This document shows, piece after piece, positions 16,278 to 25,465 of a stretch of 64,000 nt of DNA; position 1 is the first letter of the stretch; the number at the start of each line of letters is the position of its first letter. This stretch comes from Streptomyces sp. AP-93 (GTDB taxonomy: Bacteria > Actinomycetota > Actinomycetes > Streptomycetales > Streptomycetaceae). The notes under the pieces are model-generated. The model was not told the origin of the DNA and did not search any database. It saw only the letters and a program-made list of their open reading frames with translations. The stretch is taken from positions 1 to 64,000 of the forward strand of contig NZ_JALGBX010000024.1 in NCBI RefSeq assembly GCF_022808175.1, read 5' to 3'. Both the position numbers and the translations under genes were made by a program.

Positions 16278-18128
16278 CTACTCGGCCGGCGCCTGGGTCG
16301 GCTCCGGCGTGGCTCCGTCCGAGGGGCTCGGAGTCGGCGTCGGAGTGGGCGTGGGTGTGGGTGTGGGAGTCGGGGTGGGCTCCGGGGTCGGCGTCGGCGT
16401 CGGGGTGGGTGTCGGCGTGGGGGGCGGCGTCGGAGTCGGCGGCGGGCCGGGCGGGGTGGGTGCCGGGCGGCCCCGGCCGCGGATGGAGATCACCGCGCCG
16501 CCCGGGTCCACCCCGACCCGGGCTCTCCAGGCCCCTACGGGCTGGGCTCCGGAGTCCACGGTGATCCGTAGGGTGACCGATTCTCCTGGCGCCAGCCGGC
16601 CCGAGGTCGTACTGGCGCGGAGCCACGGGGCGTCGGACCACAGCCGCCAGTCGACCGGGGCGCCGCCCGACGCGGTGAGGGTGAGCAGGGTGGTCGTTCC
16701 GTGGGTGGAGGCGGCCGCGGTCAGCCGGCCCGGGGCGCCGGGTGCGGAGCTCGGCGGCGCGCCGCTGCTGATGACCTCCACGGAGACGTCGGGGGCGGCG
16801 GCGGACGGGGCGAAGCCGGGGCCGTCGGTGGTGACGGCGGCGTTGCCCGCGTTCTCGTACGCCGTCAGCGGGCGGCCGTCGGTACGGGCCTGCGGGAGCT
16901 CCGCTTCGCTCGCCGAGATGCGCGTGGAGCCGTTGCCGACGGGTTCCCCGGTGCTCGGGGCGCCCCGGTAGGCCGCCCACAGTGCCAGCACCGGGGCCGC
17001 GACGACGGTGGCGACGACGGTGGTGGTCACGGCGCGGGCGCGCAGCCGCTCGCGGCGGGCGGCGCGGTCCTTGGGGTCCATCGGGAAGCCGGTGCGGTCG
17101 AAGCGCGGGCCGGTGCCGGCGCCCCGACGGCCGCCGGAGCGCAGCATCGCGGCGTGCACGGCGGTGCGCGGGGCCGGGACCAGCGGGAGGGCGGCGGTGT
17201 TGACGCCGCCCGAGCCGGGCCAGGGGCCGCCGGCCCCGACGCGTTCGGCGACGCGGCGGCAGCGCGGGCAGTCGTCGACGTGGCGGACGAGCTCGGCGCG
17301 CAGGGAGGAGGAGAGGAGGAGGTTCCCGTCTCCTCCTCCGCCCTCCCCGTCGTCTCCGGTGAGCCGGGACACGGTCGGGCAGTTGCCCGTCTCCACGACG
17401 GCGAGGGCGGCGCGGGTGCGCTCCACCTCGCAGGCGGCGCCGGTGAGCAGCTCGCGGGCGGCGGCCGGGGGCGTACCGAGGACGGCGGCGAGTTCGGGGA
17501 CGCCGAGGCGGTGGCGGACGGCGAGTTCGAGTGCTTCACGCTGCTCGGGGGTGGTTCCGGCGGCCTCCGGCCAGGCGAGGCGGGCGAGCTCGGTGCGGCG
17601 GTAGGCGTACACGTCAAGACCGCCGGGGCCGGCGGGGCCGGTGGGGCTGCTGTGGCCGGTGGGGCCATCGGGGCCGCCGGGACCCCCGGGGCCGCCCGAG
17701 CTGCCCGCAGCCGCGGCGTTTGCGGCGGCGCTCGCCGTCACGGGATCCGGCGCACGGCCGGCGTCCGTGTGCTCCGGTGCACGCCGGGCGGAATGCGCTC
17801 CCCCGTACCCGTAGCGCGTACGCCGTCGCTCGGCCAGCCTGCGCAGGCAGGCCCAGCGCGCGAGGGCGTACAGCCAGGCCCGCCGGTCCCCCTCGTCGGG
17901 GCAGCGGCCGGGGTGCCGGTCGGCGACGGCGAGGACGTCGCCGAGCACATCGGTGGCGGTGTCGTGGTCGCACAGGACCGAGAGGCAGTACGTGAACAGC
18001 CCGTCCAGGTAGGGCTCGTACCGGAACGGTGGCGGCTGCTCCACCCTGGTCCCCTCGGGGGGCGTGCGCCCGTGCGCCCGGTGTGCGCCGGTGCGCGGTG
18101 CGGGGTGTCCCTGGTTGCTGCTGGTCAC
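16278..18128 (-). CDS. Sigma-like / zinc-finger anti-sigma-like / BACON fusion membrane protein
   Basis: 616 residues with an unusual order. Residues ~38-105 resemble ECF sigma region 2 (YLDGLFTYCLSVLCDHDTA ... WLYALARWACLRRLAERRR). Residues ~175-240 resemble region 4 (TPEQREALELAVRHRLGV). Residues ~285-305 look like an anti-sigma zinc finger (LVRHVDDCPRCRRVAERVG). One membrane helix follows at ~366-390, then a BACON-type beta domain (~445-553: DWRLWSDAPWLRASTTSGRL), and a Pro-Thr-rich tail of about 60 residues. The tail is encoded by simple repeats and could span the wall. The domains match a signalling protein that links an outside sensor to transcription; whether the sigma part is active is unknown. 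Confidence 0.82.
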   Translation of the reverse strand: MTSSNQGHPAPRTGAHRAHGRTPPEGTRVEQPPPFRYEPYLDGLFTYCLSVLCDHDTATDVLGDVLAVADRHPGRCPDEGDRRAWLYALARWACLRRLAERRRTRYGYGGAHSARRAPEHTDAGRAPDPVTASAAANAAAAGSSGGPGGPGGPDGPTGHSSPTGPAGPGGLDVYAYRRTELARLAWPEAAGTTPEQREALELAVRHRLGVPELAAVLGTPPAAARELLTGAACEVERTRAALAVVETGNCPTVSRLTGDDGEGGGGDGNLLLSSSLRAELVRHVDDCPRCRRVAERVGAGGPWPGSGGVNTAALPLVPAPRTAVHAAMLRSGGRRGAGTGPRFDRTGFPMDPKDRAARRERLRARAVTTTVVATVVAAPVLALWAAYRGAPSTGEPVGNGSTRISASEAELPQARTDGRPLTAYENAGNAAVTTDGPGFAPSAAAPDVSVEVISSGAPPSSAPGAPGRLTAAASTHGTTTLLTLTASGGAPVDWRLWSDAPWLRASTTSGRLAPGESVTLRITVDSGAQPVGAWRARVGVDPGGAVISIRGRGRPAPTPPGPPPTPTPPPTPTPTPTPTPTPEPTPTPTPTPTPTPTPTPSPSDGATPEPTQAPAE

Positions 18129-18287
18129 TCGGTGACCGTAGGCGGCGCGCCGGTGGCGCTCCGGAAGCCTTCACCACTTTTAGCCCTTACGGGTGAACAG
18201 ATCGGCGCCGTGCTGACGGCGGCCCTGACGGTGCACGCCACGGCGTGCGCGCAGGACCGATCGCGGGACCGGTCGCGGGATCGTCCC

Positions 18288-18331
18288 GAGGCCATCGCGA
18301 GGCCGTCGCGAGGCCGTCGCGAGGCCGTCCG
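18288..18331. repeat. Four 11-bp tandem repeats upstream of radA
   Basis: Four direct copies of GAGGCCGTCGC, the first and last with one or two changes, end 37 bases before the radA start. The rest of this divergent 240-base gap shows no other clear signal. Confidence 0.8.
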
Positions 18332-18368
18332 GTGAGGGCTGTCGGTGGCGGCGGCTACCGTGGGCCGC

Positions 18369-19787
18369 ATGGCTGCCCGTACATCTCGTTCATCCGCAAA
18401 GGACCGGCCGTCCTACCGCTGTACCGAGTGCGGGTACTCCACCGCCAAGTGGCTCGGCCGGTGCCCCGAGTGCCAGGCCTGGGGCACCGTCGAGGAGCTC
18501 GGCGGCGCCCCCGCCGTGCGGACCACCGCGGCGGGCCGGGTCACCACGGCCGCCGTGCCGATCGGGCAGGTCGACGTCCGGACGGCGACCGCGCGCAGCA
18601 CCGGTGTGAGCGAGCTGGACCGGGTGCTCGGCGGCGGGCTCGTCCCCGGCGCGGTCGTCCTGCTCGCGGGCGAGCCGGGCGTCGGCAAGTCGACGCTGCT
18701 GCTCGACGTCGCGGCGAAGGCCGCCTCCGACGAGCACCGCACGCTCTACGTCACGGGCGAGGAGTCGGCGAGCCAGGTGCGGCTGCGGGCCGACCGGATC
18801 AGCGCGATCAGCGAGCACCTCTACCTGGCCGCCGAGACCGATCTGTCCGCCGTGCTCGGGCACCTCGACGCCGTGAAGCCGTCGCTGCTGATCATGGACT
18901 CCGTACAGACGGTCGCCTCCCCCGAGATCGACGGTGCGCCCGGCGGCATGGCGCAGGTCCGGGAGGTCGCCGGGGCGCTGATCCGCGCCTCCAAGGAGCG
19001 CGGGATGTCCACGCTGCTGGTCGGCCACGTCACCAAGGACGGGGCGATCGCCGGTCCCCGGCTGCTGGAGCACCTGGTCGACGTGGTCCTGAGCTTCGAG
19101 GGCGACCGGCACGCGCGGCTGCGCCTCGTACGCGGGGTGAAGAACCGGTACGGCACCACGGACGAGGTCGGCTGTTTCGAGCTCACCGACGAGGGCATCA
19201 ACGGACTCGCCGACCCGAGCGGGCTGTTCCTGACCCGCCGCGCCGAGGCCGTCCCCGGCACCTGCCTGACGGTGACCCTGGAGGGCAAGCGCCCGCTGGT
19301 CGCCGAGGTGCAGGCGCTGACGGTGGACTCGCAGATCCCCTCGCCCCGCCGCACCACCTCCGGGCTGGAGACCTCGCGCGTCTCGATGATGCTGGCGGTG
19401 CTGGAGCAGCGCGGGCGGATCACGGCGCTCGGCAAGCGGGACATCTACACCGCCACCGTGGGCGGGGTGAAGCTGACCGAGCCGGCCGCCGACCTGGCCG
19501 TCGCGCTGGCCCTGGCCTCGGCCGCCAGCGACGTACCGCTCCCGAAGAACCTGGTCGCCATCGGGGAGGTCGGGCTCGCGGGCGAGGTCCGGCGCGTGAC
19601 GGGCGTACAGCGGCGGCTCGCGGAGGCGTACCGGCTGGGCTTCACGCACGCGCTGGTCCCGGTGGACCCGGGGAAGGTCCCGGCGGGCATGAAGGTGACC
19701 GAGGTCGCCGACATGGGCGACGCCCTGCGGGCCCTGCCGCGCGGGCGGTCGCGGACGCCGGCGAAGGGGCAGCAGCCCACCGACTAG
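18369..19787 (+). CDS. radA: DNA repair protein RadA (Sms)
   Basis: Branch-migration ATPase acting in recombinational repair. 472 residues: C4 zinc finger (CTECGYSTAKWLGRCPEC) at residues ~18-35, RecA-like core with Walker A GEPGVGKST near 101, the RadA-specific KNRYG motif near 258, and a C-terminal Lon-protease-like domain (~290-450). The ATG at 18369 gives the usual MAARTSRSSAKDRPSYRC N-terminus; an in-frame ATG eight codons upstream is less likely. disA follows 151 bases downstream on the same strand; RadA and DisA are functionally linked in Bacillus. Confidence 0.95.
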   Translation: MAARTSRSSAKDRPSYRCTECGYSTAKWLGRCPECQAWGTVEELGGAPAVRTTAAGRVTTAAVPIGQVDVRTATARSTGVSELDRVLGGGLVPGAVVLLAGEPGVGKSTLLLDVAAKAASDEHRTLYVTGEESASQVRLRADRISAISEHLYLAAETDLSAVLGHLDAVKPSLLIMDSVQTVASPEIDGAPGGMAQVREVAGALIRASKERGMSTLLVGHVTKDGAIAGPRLLEHLVDVVLSFEGDRHARLRLVRGVKNRYGTTDEVGCFELTDEGINGLADPSGLFLTRRAEAVPGTCLTVTLEGKRPLVAEVQALTVDSQIPSPRRTTSGLETSRVSMMLAVLEQRGRITALGKRDIYTATVGGVKLTEPAADLAVALALASAASDVPLPKNLVAIGEVGLAGEVRRVTGVQRRLAEAYRLGFTHALVPVDPGKVPAGMKVTEVADMGDALRALPRGRSRTPAKGQQPTD

Positions 19788-19938
19788 GACGGCCCAGCCG
19801 CAGGTCAGCGGGCCCGGACGGGGTGCTCCCCGGCCCGGCCGGGCCAAGGCACGTCGGGCGCCGGGGCCGCGCCGGTAGACTTCGGGATGGTCCGCCCGGC
19901 CGTACGCAGGCGGTACATCCCGCGACCGGAGGAGTGCA

Positions 19939-21063
19939 GTGGCAGCCAAGGACGGGGCAGCAGCATCCGGAAAGTCGGGCGCGAGCTCCAAGCAGGAGGC
20001 CATGATGCGCGCCTCGCTGAGCGCGGTCGCACCTGGTCAGCCCCTGCGCGACGGGCTCGAACGGATCGTTCGCGGCAACACCGGAGGGCTCATCGTCCTC
20101 GGCATGGACAAGTCGGTCGAGGCCATGTGCACGGGCGGTTTCGTCCTGGACGTGGAGTTCACCGCGACCCGGCTGCGCGAGCTGTGCAAGCTCGACGGCG
20201 CGCTGATCCTGGACAAGGACATCACCAAGATCCTGCGGGCGGGCGTCCAGCTGGTGCCCGACGCGTCGATCCACACGGAGGAGACGGGCACCCGGCACCG
20301 GACCGCGGACCGGGTCTCGAAGCAGTGCGGTTTCCCGGTGGTGTCGGTCTCGCAGTCGATGCGGCTGATCGCGCTGTACGTGGACGGCGAGCGGCGCGTG
20401 CTGGAGGAGTCCGGGGCGATCCTGTCGCGGGCGAACCAGGCGCTGGCCACGCTGGAGCGGTACAAGCTCCGCCTGGACGAGGTCGCCGGGACGCTGTCCG
20501 CGCTGGAGATCGAGGACCTGGTGACGGTCCGCGACGTCACGGCGGTGGCGCAGCGGCTGGAAATGGTGCGGCGCATCGCGACGGAGATCGCGGAGTACGT
20601 GGTGGAGCTCGGCACGGACGGCCGGCTGCTCTCGCTCCAGCTCGACGAGCTGACGGTCGGGATCGAGCAGGAGCGGGAGCTCGTCATCCGGGACTACGTG
20701 CCGGAGCCGACGGCGAAGCGTTCCCGCACGGTGGACGAGGCGCTGCCGGCGCTGGACGCGCTGACGCATCCGGAGCTGCTGGAGCTGGCGATCGTGGCGA
20801 AGGCCCTGGGGTACACGGGCTCGCCGGAGACCCTGGACTCGGCGGTGTCCCCGCGCGGGTACCGGCTGCTGGCGAAGGTGCCGAGGCTGCCGGGGGCGAT
20901 CATCGAGCGGCTGGTCGAGCACTTCGGCGGGCTGCAGAAGCTGCTCGCGGCGTCGGTGGACGACCTCCAGACGGTCGACGGCGTCGGCGAGGCGCGGGCG
21001 CGCAGCGTGCGCGAGGGCCTGTCCCGCCTGGCGGAGTCCTCCATCCTGGAGCGGTACGTCTAA
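19939..21063 (+). CDS. disA: DNA integrity scanning diadenylate cyclase DisA
   Basis: Makes cyclic di-AMP from two ATP while scanning DNA. 374 residues: DAC domain with LDGALILDKD and GTRHRTADRVSKQ (the DGA and RHR catalytic motifs), a helical linker, and C-terminal helix-hairpin-helix DNA-binding motifs (LPGAIIERLVEHFGGL and VDGVGEARARSV). It starts at GTG 19939 with a GGAGGAG site. Its partner radA lies upstream. In Streptomyces c-di-AMP affects ion balance and, through riboswitches, cell-wall hydrolase genes. Confidence 0.96.
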   Translation: MAAKDGAAASGKSGASSKQEAMMRASLSAVAPGQPLRDGLERIVRGNTGGLIVLGMDKSVEAMCTGGFVLDVEFTATRLRELCKLDGALILDKDITKILRAGVQLVPDASIHTEETGTRHRTADRVSKQCGFPVVSVSQSMRLIALYVDGERRVLEESGAILSRANQALATLERYKLRLDEVAGTLSALEIEDLVTVRDVTAVAQRLEMVRRIATEIAEYVVELGTDGRLLSLQLDELTVGIEQERELVIRDYVPEPTAKRSRTVDEALPALDALTHPELLELAIVAKALGYTGSPETLDSAVSPRGYRLLAKVPRLPGAIIERLVEHFGGLQKLLAASVDDLQTVDGVGEARARSVREGLSRLAESSILERYV

Positions 21064-21127
21064 GCTGCGCCGCGGCTCCGGGGGTCTGGCTGAGCGCCGC
21101 TCCTGGGGCTCAGCCCCAGACCCCGCT

Positions 21128-21279
21128 CCTCAAACGCCGGAGGGGCTGGATTTGCCCTGGTGCGCTGCGCGGGCAATGGATTTGCCCTGCGGGCAACCCA
21201 GCCGCTCCGATCCGCACAGTGCGCTGCGCGCACGTGCAGGCCCACGTCGGCCAAAATCCAGCCCCACCGGCGTTTGAGG
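21128..21279. repeat. Interspersed palindromic repeat, copy B
   Basis: Arms 21128-21149 and 21258-21279 (22 bases each, one mismatch) are the same sequences as in copies A and D, here 108 bases apart. The interior contains two TGGATTTGCCCTG direct repeats and further small inverted repeats. It fills the gap between convergent disA and the next minus-strand gene and could serve as terminator for both. Confidence 0.85.
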
Positions 21280-21324
21280 CGCGGGGGTCCGGGGGCAGTG
21301 CCCCCGGCAACGGCGCCGCGCCGA

Positions 21325-22257
21325 CTACTCCGGCTTGAGCACGAACGAGGTTCGCGCCACCGGCATGCCGGGGGACTTGACCTCGACCACGTACGTGTCC
21401 GCCGCCGCCACCCCCGCCGGAGGCGACTGGCACTGGGTCGCCTCGCTGAAGTGGCGGTCCCACTCCAGGGCTTGCTTGGTCTCGCCCTGCGAGGGCACGC
21501 GGTAGAAGACGTTGCCCGCGCCCTCCGGGCAGTCCGCCGAGGACCAGACCGGCTTGGCGTTGCTGGCCTGAGTAATCGTCAGCACCGCCTGCTTCGGGCC
21601 GAGATCGACCTTGCAGGTCGTGCCCGAGACATTGCGCGCGACGAGTTCGAGGCGCGGCTTCTCGCTCGCCTCGTACTCGTTCTTCACGCTCTTGACCTCC
21701 CACTGCAGCGCACCGGGCGCGCACGTGGGCACCGGCGAGTCCCCCGGGACGATCTGGCCCGCACCGGAAGCACCCGAACCGCCGGAGCCGTTCGTCCCGC
21801 CCTGGTCCGCGGCGCCGGGCTCGGCGCCCGGTTCGCCGTTCTTGCCGGTGCCGGGGCTGGCACCGGGATCGGAGCCCGTGCCGGTGCCGGCGCTCGCGCC
21901 GGAGCCGCCGGAGCCACCGGAGCCGCCCGAGCCCGACTCCCCGCGCCCGCCCGGGGCCTGACTGATCGCCGGGCCGGAGCCCGAGGGCCCCGGGGTGATC
22001 TGGGTGACGGGACCGGAGCCGCCCTGACCCTTGCCGTTGGTACTCGACTTGCCCGCACCGGAACTGACGGTCCATACGGCGAGCATCGCGAGGAGCGCGG
22101 CAACGGACGCCAGCACGGCCCTCCGTCGCCAGTAGATGGAGGAGGGGAGCGGCCCGACCGGATTGCGCAGAGATCCCACGGACGGAACCTTACGAGAGTT
22201 CCCGGCACGATCAGTGCCCCACATGCCGCGCACTCGGCTTGTTTTGCCGATGATCAT
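21325..22257 (-). CDS. Membrane-anchored extracellular protein of unknown function
   Basis: Up to 310 residues. A short cytoplasmic N-terminus is followed by one membrane helix (~45-67, RRAVLASVAALLAMLAVWTV) and a long Gly/Ser/Pro-rich linker (~70-165). A C-terminal ~140-residue domain has six cysteines (VPTCAPGALQWEV, GTTCKVDLG, SADCPEG, ATQCQSP). The C-terminal part resembles DUF4232-like extracellular beta domains; I am not certain of the family. The start is uncertain: ATG 22257 or ATG 22224, neither with a good ribosome-binding site. Confidence 0.72.
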   Translation of the reverse strand: MIIGKTSRVRGMWGTDRAGNSRKVPSVGSLRNPVGPLPSSIYWRRRAVLASVAALLAMLAVWTVSSGAGKSSTNGKGQGGSGPVTQITPGPSGSGPAISQAPGGRGESGSGGSGGSGGSGASAGTGTGSDPGASPGTGKNGEPGAEPGAADQGGTNGSGGSGASGAGQIVPGDSPVPTCAPGALQWEVKSVKNEYEASEKPRLELVARNVSGTTCKVDLGPKQAVLTITQASNAKPVWSSADCPEGAGNVFYRVPSQGETKQALEWDRHFSEATQCQSPPAGVAAADTYVVEVKSPGMPVARTSFVLKPE

Positions 22258-22338
22258 CCTGCGGGGTGATCCGGGGCGCCGGAAATCGGCCGGGAGGCTG
22301 ATGAGGACGTTATTCCGATTTAGGTACCTTCAGTCACC

Positions 22339-22947
22339 ATGGACAGCTCCGGCCTCTACCTCGACGTCACCGATTTCGCCCACTCGACCCCCGCCTGGGT
22401 GCAATCGGCGTTCGAGTTCTGGACCGAGTACGGGCTGCTCGTCTTCGGCGCCCTCTTCATAGCCGTGTGGTGGCGATCACGCGGCGCCCGCGACCCCCGC
22501 ACGGTGGCCCTCGCGGTGCTCGCCCCCTTCGTCACCGCCCTGGCCTACGTCGCCTCCGAGCTGGTGAAGTCCAGCGTCGACGAGGAGCGCCCCTGCCGGG
22601 CCGTGGCCGGAGCCGCGGCCTCGCTGATCACGTGCCCGCCCACCGGCGACTGGTCCTTCCCCAGCAATCACGCCGCCATCGCGGGCGCCGCGGCCGTGGC
22701 TCTGGCGCTCGCCGCCCGCACGCTGGTGCTGCTGACCCTTCCGCTGGCCCTCCTGATGGCCTTCTCCCGCGTCTTCGTCGGCGTCCACTACCCGCACGAC
22801 GTGGCCATGGGCCTGCTGCTGGGCGCGAGCCTGGCCGCGCTCGCCGTCCTCGCGCTCGCAGGCCCGGCGACCAGGGTCGTCGCCGCCGTACGGACGAGCG
22901 GCGGCCGCACGGCCGTCCTGATCACCGGCCCGGACCCCGCCCGCTGA
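22339..22947 (+). CDS. PAP2-family membrane phosphatase
   Basis: 202 residues with about five membrane helices and the three PAP2 signature motifs: KSSVDEERPC near residue 75, SFPSNHA near 108, and SRVFVGVHYPHD near 143. The conserved His of motifs 2 and 3 is present. Such enzymes dephosphorylate lipid pyrophosphates such as undecaprenyl pyrophosphate or phosphatidate at the membrane. ATG 22339 is the only reasonable start. Divergent from the membrane-anchored protein. Confidence 0.9.
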   Translation: MDSSGLYLDVTDFAHSTPAWVQSAFEFWTEYGLLVFGALFIAVWWRSRGARDPRTVALAVLAPFVTALAYVASELVKSSVDEERPCRAVAGAAASLITCPPTGDWSFPSNHAAIAGAAAVALALAARTLVLLTLPLALLMAFSRVFVGVHYPHDVAMGLLLGASLAALAVLALAGPATRVVAAVRTSGGRTAVLITGPDPAR

Positions 22948-23051
22948 CATCCGCGCCGCCCGGGCCAGGCAAGATCCGAAAGAGACGGCCTGGGCGCCGG
23001 GGATCGACACGGCACCCCGCGGGCCCGAAACGTGCCAGGATGCCGTCTGCC

Positions 23052-23981
23052 ATGACTGCAACCATTCCCGCCACCGCGCTGCACTCCCCCGTCATCGCGT
23101 GGTTCGAAGCACACGCCCGTGACCTGCCCTGGCGCCGCCCCGAGGCCGGCCCCTGGGGGGTGATGGTCAGCGAGTTCATGCTCCAGCAGACCCCCGTCAA
23201 CAGGGTGCTGCCGGTCTACGAGCAGTGGCTCGCCCGCTGGCCCCGGCCCGCCGACCTCGCCGCCGACGCCCCGGGCGAGGCCGTCCGCGCCTGGGGCCGC
23301 CTCGGTTACCCGCGCCGGGCCCTGCGCCTGCACGGCGCGGCCGTCGCCATAACGGAGCGGCACGGGGGCGACGTACCGCGCGAGCACGCGCAGTTGCTGG
23401 CCCTGCCCGGGATCGGGGAGTACACGGCGGCCGCCGTGGCCTCCTTCGCGTACGGGCAGCGGCACGCGGTCCTCGACACCAACGTGCGCCGGGTCTTCGC
23501 GCGCACCGCGACCGGGGTCGAGTACCCGCCGAACGCCACGACCGCCGCCGAACGCCGTCTGGCGCGGGCCCTGCTGCCTGAGGACGAGGACACCGCGGCC
23601 CGCTGGGCGGCGGCCTCCATGGAGCTCGGGGCGCTGGTGTGCACGGCCAAGAGCCCGGACTGCGGGAGCTGTCCGGTGGCGGGGCTGTGCGCGTGGCGGC
23701 TGGCCGGGAAACCCGCTCACGAGGGACCTCCGCGGCGCGGGCAGACGTACGCCGGGACGGACCGGCAGGTGCGCGGCAGACTCCTCGCGGTGCTGCGCGA
23801 GGCGGTCGGCGCCGTGCCGCATTCCCTCCTCGACACCGTCTGGGAGGAGCCCGTGCAGCGGGCCCGCGCGCTCGACGGGCTGGTGTCGGACGGGCTCGTG
23901 GAGCCGCTGCCCGGACTCATGTACCGGCTTCCGGCCGCCCCCGCGAAGGCCGCCACCGACACCGCGTCCAACACCCCCTGA
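23052..23981 (+). CDS. mutY: A/G-specific adenine glycosylase (MutY)
   Basis: Removes adenine mispaired with 8-oxoguanine. 309 residues: catalytic Glu in SEFMLQQTPVN, helix-hairpin-helix LPGIGEYTAAAVASFAYG, catalytic Asp in VLDTNVRRVFAR, and the [4Fe-4S] loop C-X6-C-X2-C-X5-C (CTAKSPDCGSCPVAGLC). There is no room for the NUDIX-like 8-oxoG-binding domain of longer MutY proteins. ATG 23052 is preferred because AGGA lies 11 bases before it; ATG 23040 would add four residues but has no site. Confidence 0.9.
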   Translation: MTATIPATALHSPVIAWFEAHARDLPWRRPEAGPWGVMVSEFMLQQTPVNRVLPVYEQWLARWPRPADLAADAPGEAVRAWGRLGYPRRALRLHGAAVAITERHGGDVPREHAQLLALPGIGEYTAAAVASFAYGQRHAVLDTNVRRVFARTATGVEYPPNATTAAERRLARALLPEDEDTAARWAAASMELGALVCTAKSPDCGSCPVAGLCAWRLAGKPAHEGPPRRGQTYAGTDRQVRGRLLAVLREAVGAVPHSLLDTVWEEPVQRARALDGLVSDGLVEPLPGLMYRLPAAPAKAATDTASNTP

Positions 23982-24160
23982 AGCTGACTCAGGAATTCCG
24001 CTTGTCCGGAGAAACCGCAGCTCACGGGCGCTGTTACACAACCTATGGGTGTCCGTGCGCCCACCGAAGGCTGACCCGCACAGGGCCGTGACAACGCCTC
24101 CGTACCGTCGAATCCGTAAGGCAGCGGATGAGCGGTTGGTCGGAACGGAGGCGGTCTGAG

Positions 24161-24721
24161 ATGGCGCACGGCGAGGTACTCGAATTCGAAGAGTACGTAC
24201 GCACCCGGCAGGACGCGCTGCTGCGCAGTGCCCGTCGCCTGGTTCCGGACCCGACCGACGCACAGGACCTCCTGCAGACCGCGCTCGTCCGCACCTACGG
24301 CCGCTGGGACGGCATCGCCGACAAGTCCCTCGCCGACGCCTACCTGCGCCGTGTCATGATCAACACCCGCACCGAATGGTGGCGGGCCCGCAAGCTCGAC
24401 GAGGTTCCCACCGAGCAGCTCCCCGACGCCTCCGTCGAGGACGGCTCGGACCAGCGCGCCGACCGCGCCCTGCTCATGGACATCCTCAAGGTGCTCGCGC
24501 CCAAGCAGCGCAGTGTGGTGGTGCTGCGACACTGGGAGCAGATGAGCACCGAGGAGACGGCCGCGGCGCTCGGCATGTCGGCGGGAACCGTGAAGAGCAC
24601 TCTGCACCGCGCGCTGGCCCGCCTCCGGCAGGAACTGGAGAACCGGGATCTGGACATGCGCGCGCTGGAGCGTGGGGACCACACCATCCGGTACGAGGGG
24701 CGTGAGCGGTGCGCGGCCTGA
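24161..24721 (+). CDS. sigE: ECF sigma factor SigE (cell envelope stress)
   Basis: Directs RNA polymerase to cell-envelope stress genes. 186 residues matching, as I remember it, S. coelicolor SigE closely: EVLEFEEYVRTRQDALLRSA at the start, region 2 DLLQTALVRTYGRWDGIADK, and region 4 TEETAAALGMSAGTVKSTLH. ATG 24161 has GGAGG 10 bases upstream; an in-frame ATG at 24128 is possible. In S. coelicolor transcription of sigE depends on CseB, and no anti-sigma factor is involved. cseA overlaps its 3' end by 13 bases. Confidence 0.95.
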   Translation: MAHGEVLEFEEYVRTRQDALLRSARRLVPDPTDAQDLLQTALVRTYGRWDGIADKSLADAYLRRVMINTRTEWWRARKLDEVPTEQLPDASVEDGSDQRADRALLMDILKVLAPKQRSVVVLRHWEQMSTEETAAALGMSAGTVKSTLHRALARLRQELENRDLDMRALERGDHTIRYEGRERCAA

Positions 24722-25416
24722 TTGGCCAAAGACTGAGCGGCAAGAGCTCGGTGGTACTGATGTCGGCGGGGACGGTCGTCCTCGTCGGCACCGTGCTGTT
24801 CGCGGTCGGATGCTCGACGGGGGGCACGGGGCTGCGGGACGGCGGCCCGGCCCGTACCGAGTCGGTGGCCAAGACCGGACCACCCTCCTCGGCGCCGTCC
24901 CAGCACGACGCGGACAGCGCCGCTCCCCTCACCCCCCAGGCCTCCGGCAAGCCGTCGGCCAAGGTCGACCCGATCGCCCTGATCAAGGCGGACCCCAAGG
25001 TCAGCGCCGAGATCAAGCGGGACCTGAAGCCCTGCTCCGGCAAGGAGTACCCGGTGGACGTCAGCTACGGGAAGGTCACCGGCGGCCCGGCGGTCGACAT
25101 CGTGGTCAACGTCCTGTCCTGCGCCGACGCGCTGGGCCGCGGTTCGTTCGTGTACCGCGCGGACGGGAGCTCGTACGAGAATGTGTTCTCGGACGAGCAG
25201 CCGCCCGTCTACGCCGAGATCGACCGGGGCGACCTGATCGTCACCAAGCCGGTCTACGGGAAGAGCGACGCGCTCTCCTATCCCTCGGGCGAGGACCTGA
25301 TCACGTACCGCTGGAACGGGGAGCGGTTCACCGAGCAGGACCGGGTGCACACCGACTACAGCAGCGTGGTCGACGGCGGGACTGCCCCCGCCCCGGCCGT
25401 CAGCCCGAAGAACTGA
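24709..25416 (+). CDS. cseA: Lipoprotein CseA, negative regulator of sigE
   Basis: 235 residues, starting at GTG 24709 inside the end of sigE. The N-terminus has a signal sequence ending in a lipobox (LFAVGC), so it is a lipoprotein on the outer face of the membrane. A Ser/Pro/Ala-rich linker precedes a globular domain with two cysteines (LKPCSGKEYP and VLSCADALGR). Loss of CseA in S. coelicolor raises sigE expression. Gene order sigE-cseA-cseB-cseC is as in S. coelicolor. Confidence 0.93.
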   Translation: MRGLIGQRLSGKSSVVLMSAGTVVLVGTVLFAVGCSTGGTGLRDGGPARTESVAKTGPPSSAPSQHDADSAAPLTPQASGKPSAKVDPIALIKADPKVSAEIKRDLKPCSGKEYPVDVSYGKVTGGPAVDIVVNVLSCADALGRGSFVYRADGSSYENVFSDEQPPVYAEIDRGDLIVTKPVYGKSDALSYPSGEDLITYRWNGERFTEQDRVHTDYSSVVDGGTAPAPAVSPKN

Positions 25417-25465
25417 GCACCCGAAAGACCGAAGCACCGAGTACCGAGGCGAGGCGAGGCTCCCG

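Noticed and set aside
23040..23051. MutY starting at ATG 23040
   Set aside because: No ribosome-binding site; AGGA is well placed only for ATG 23052.
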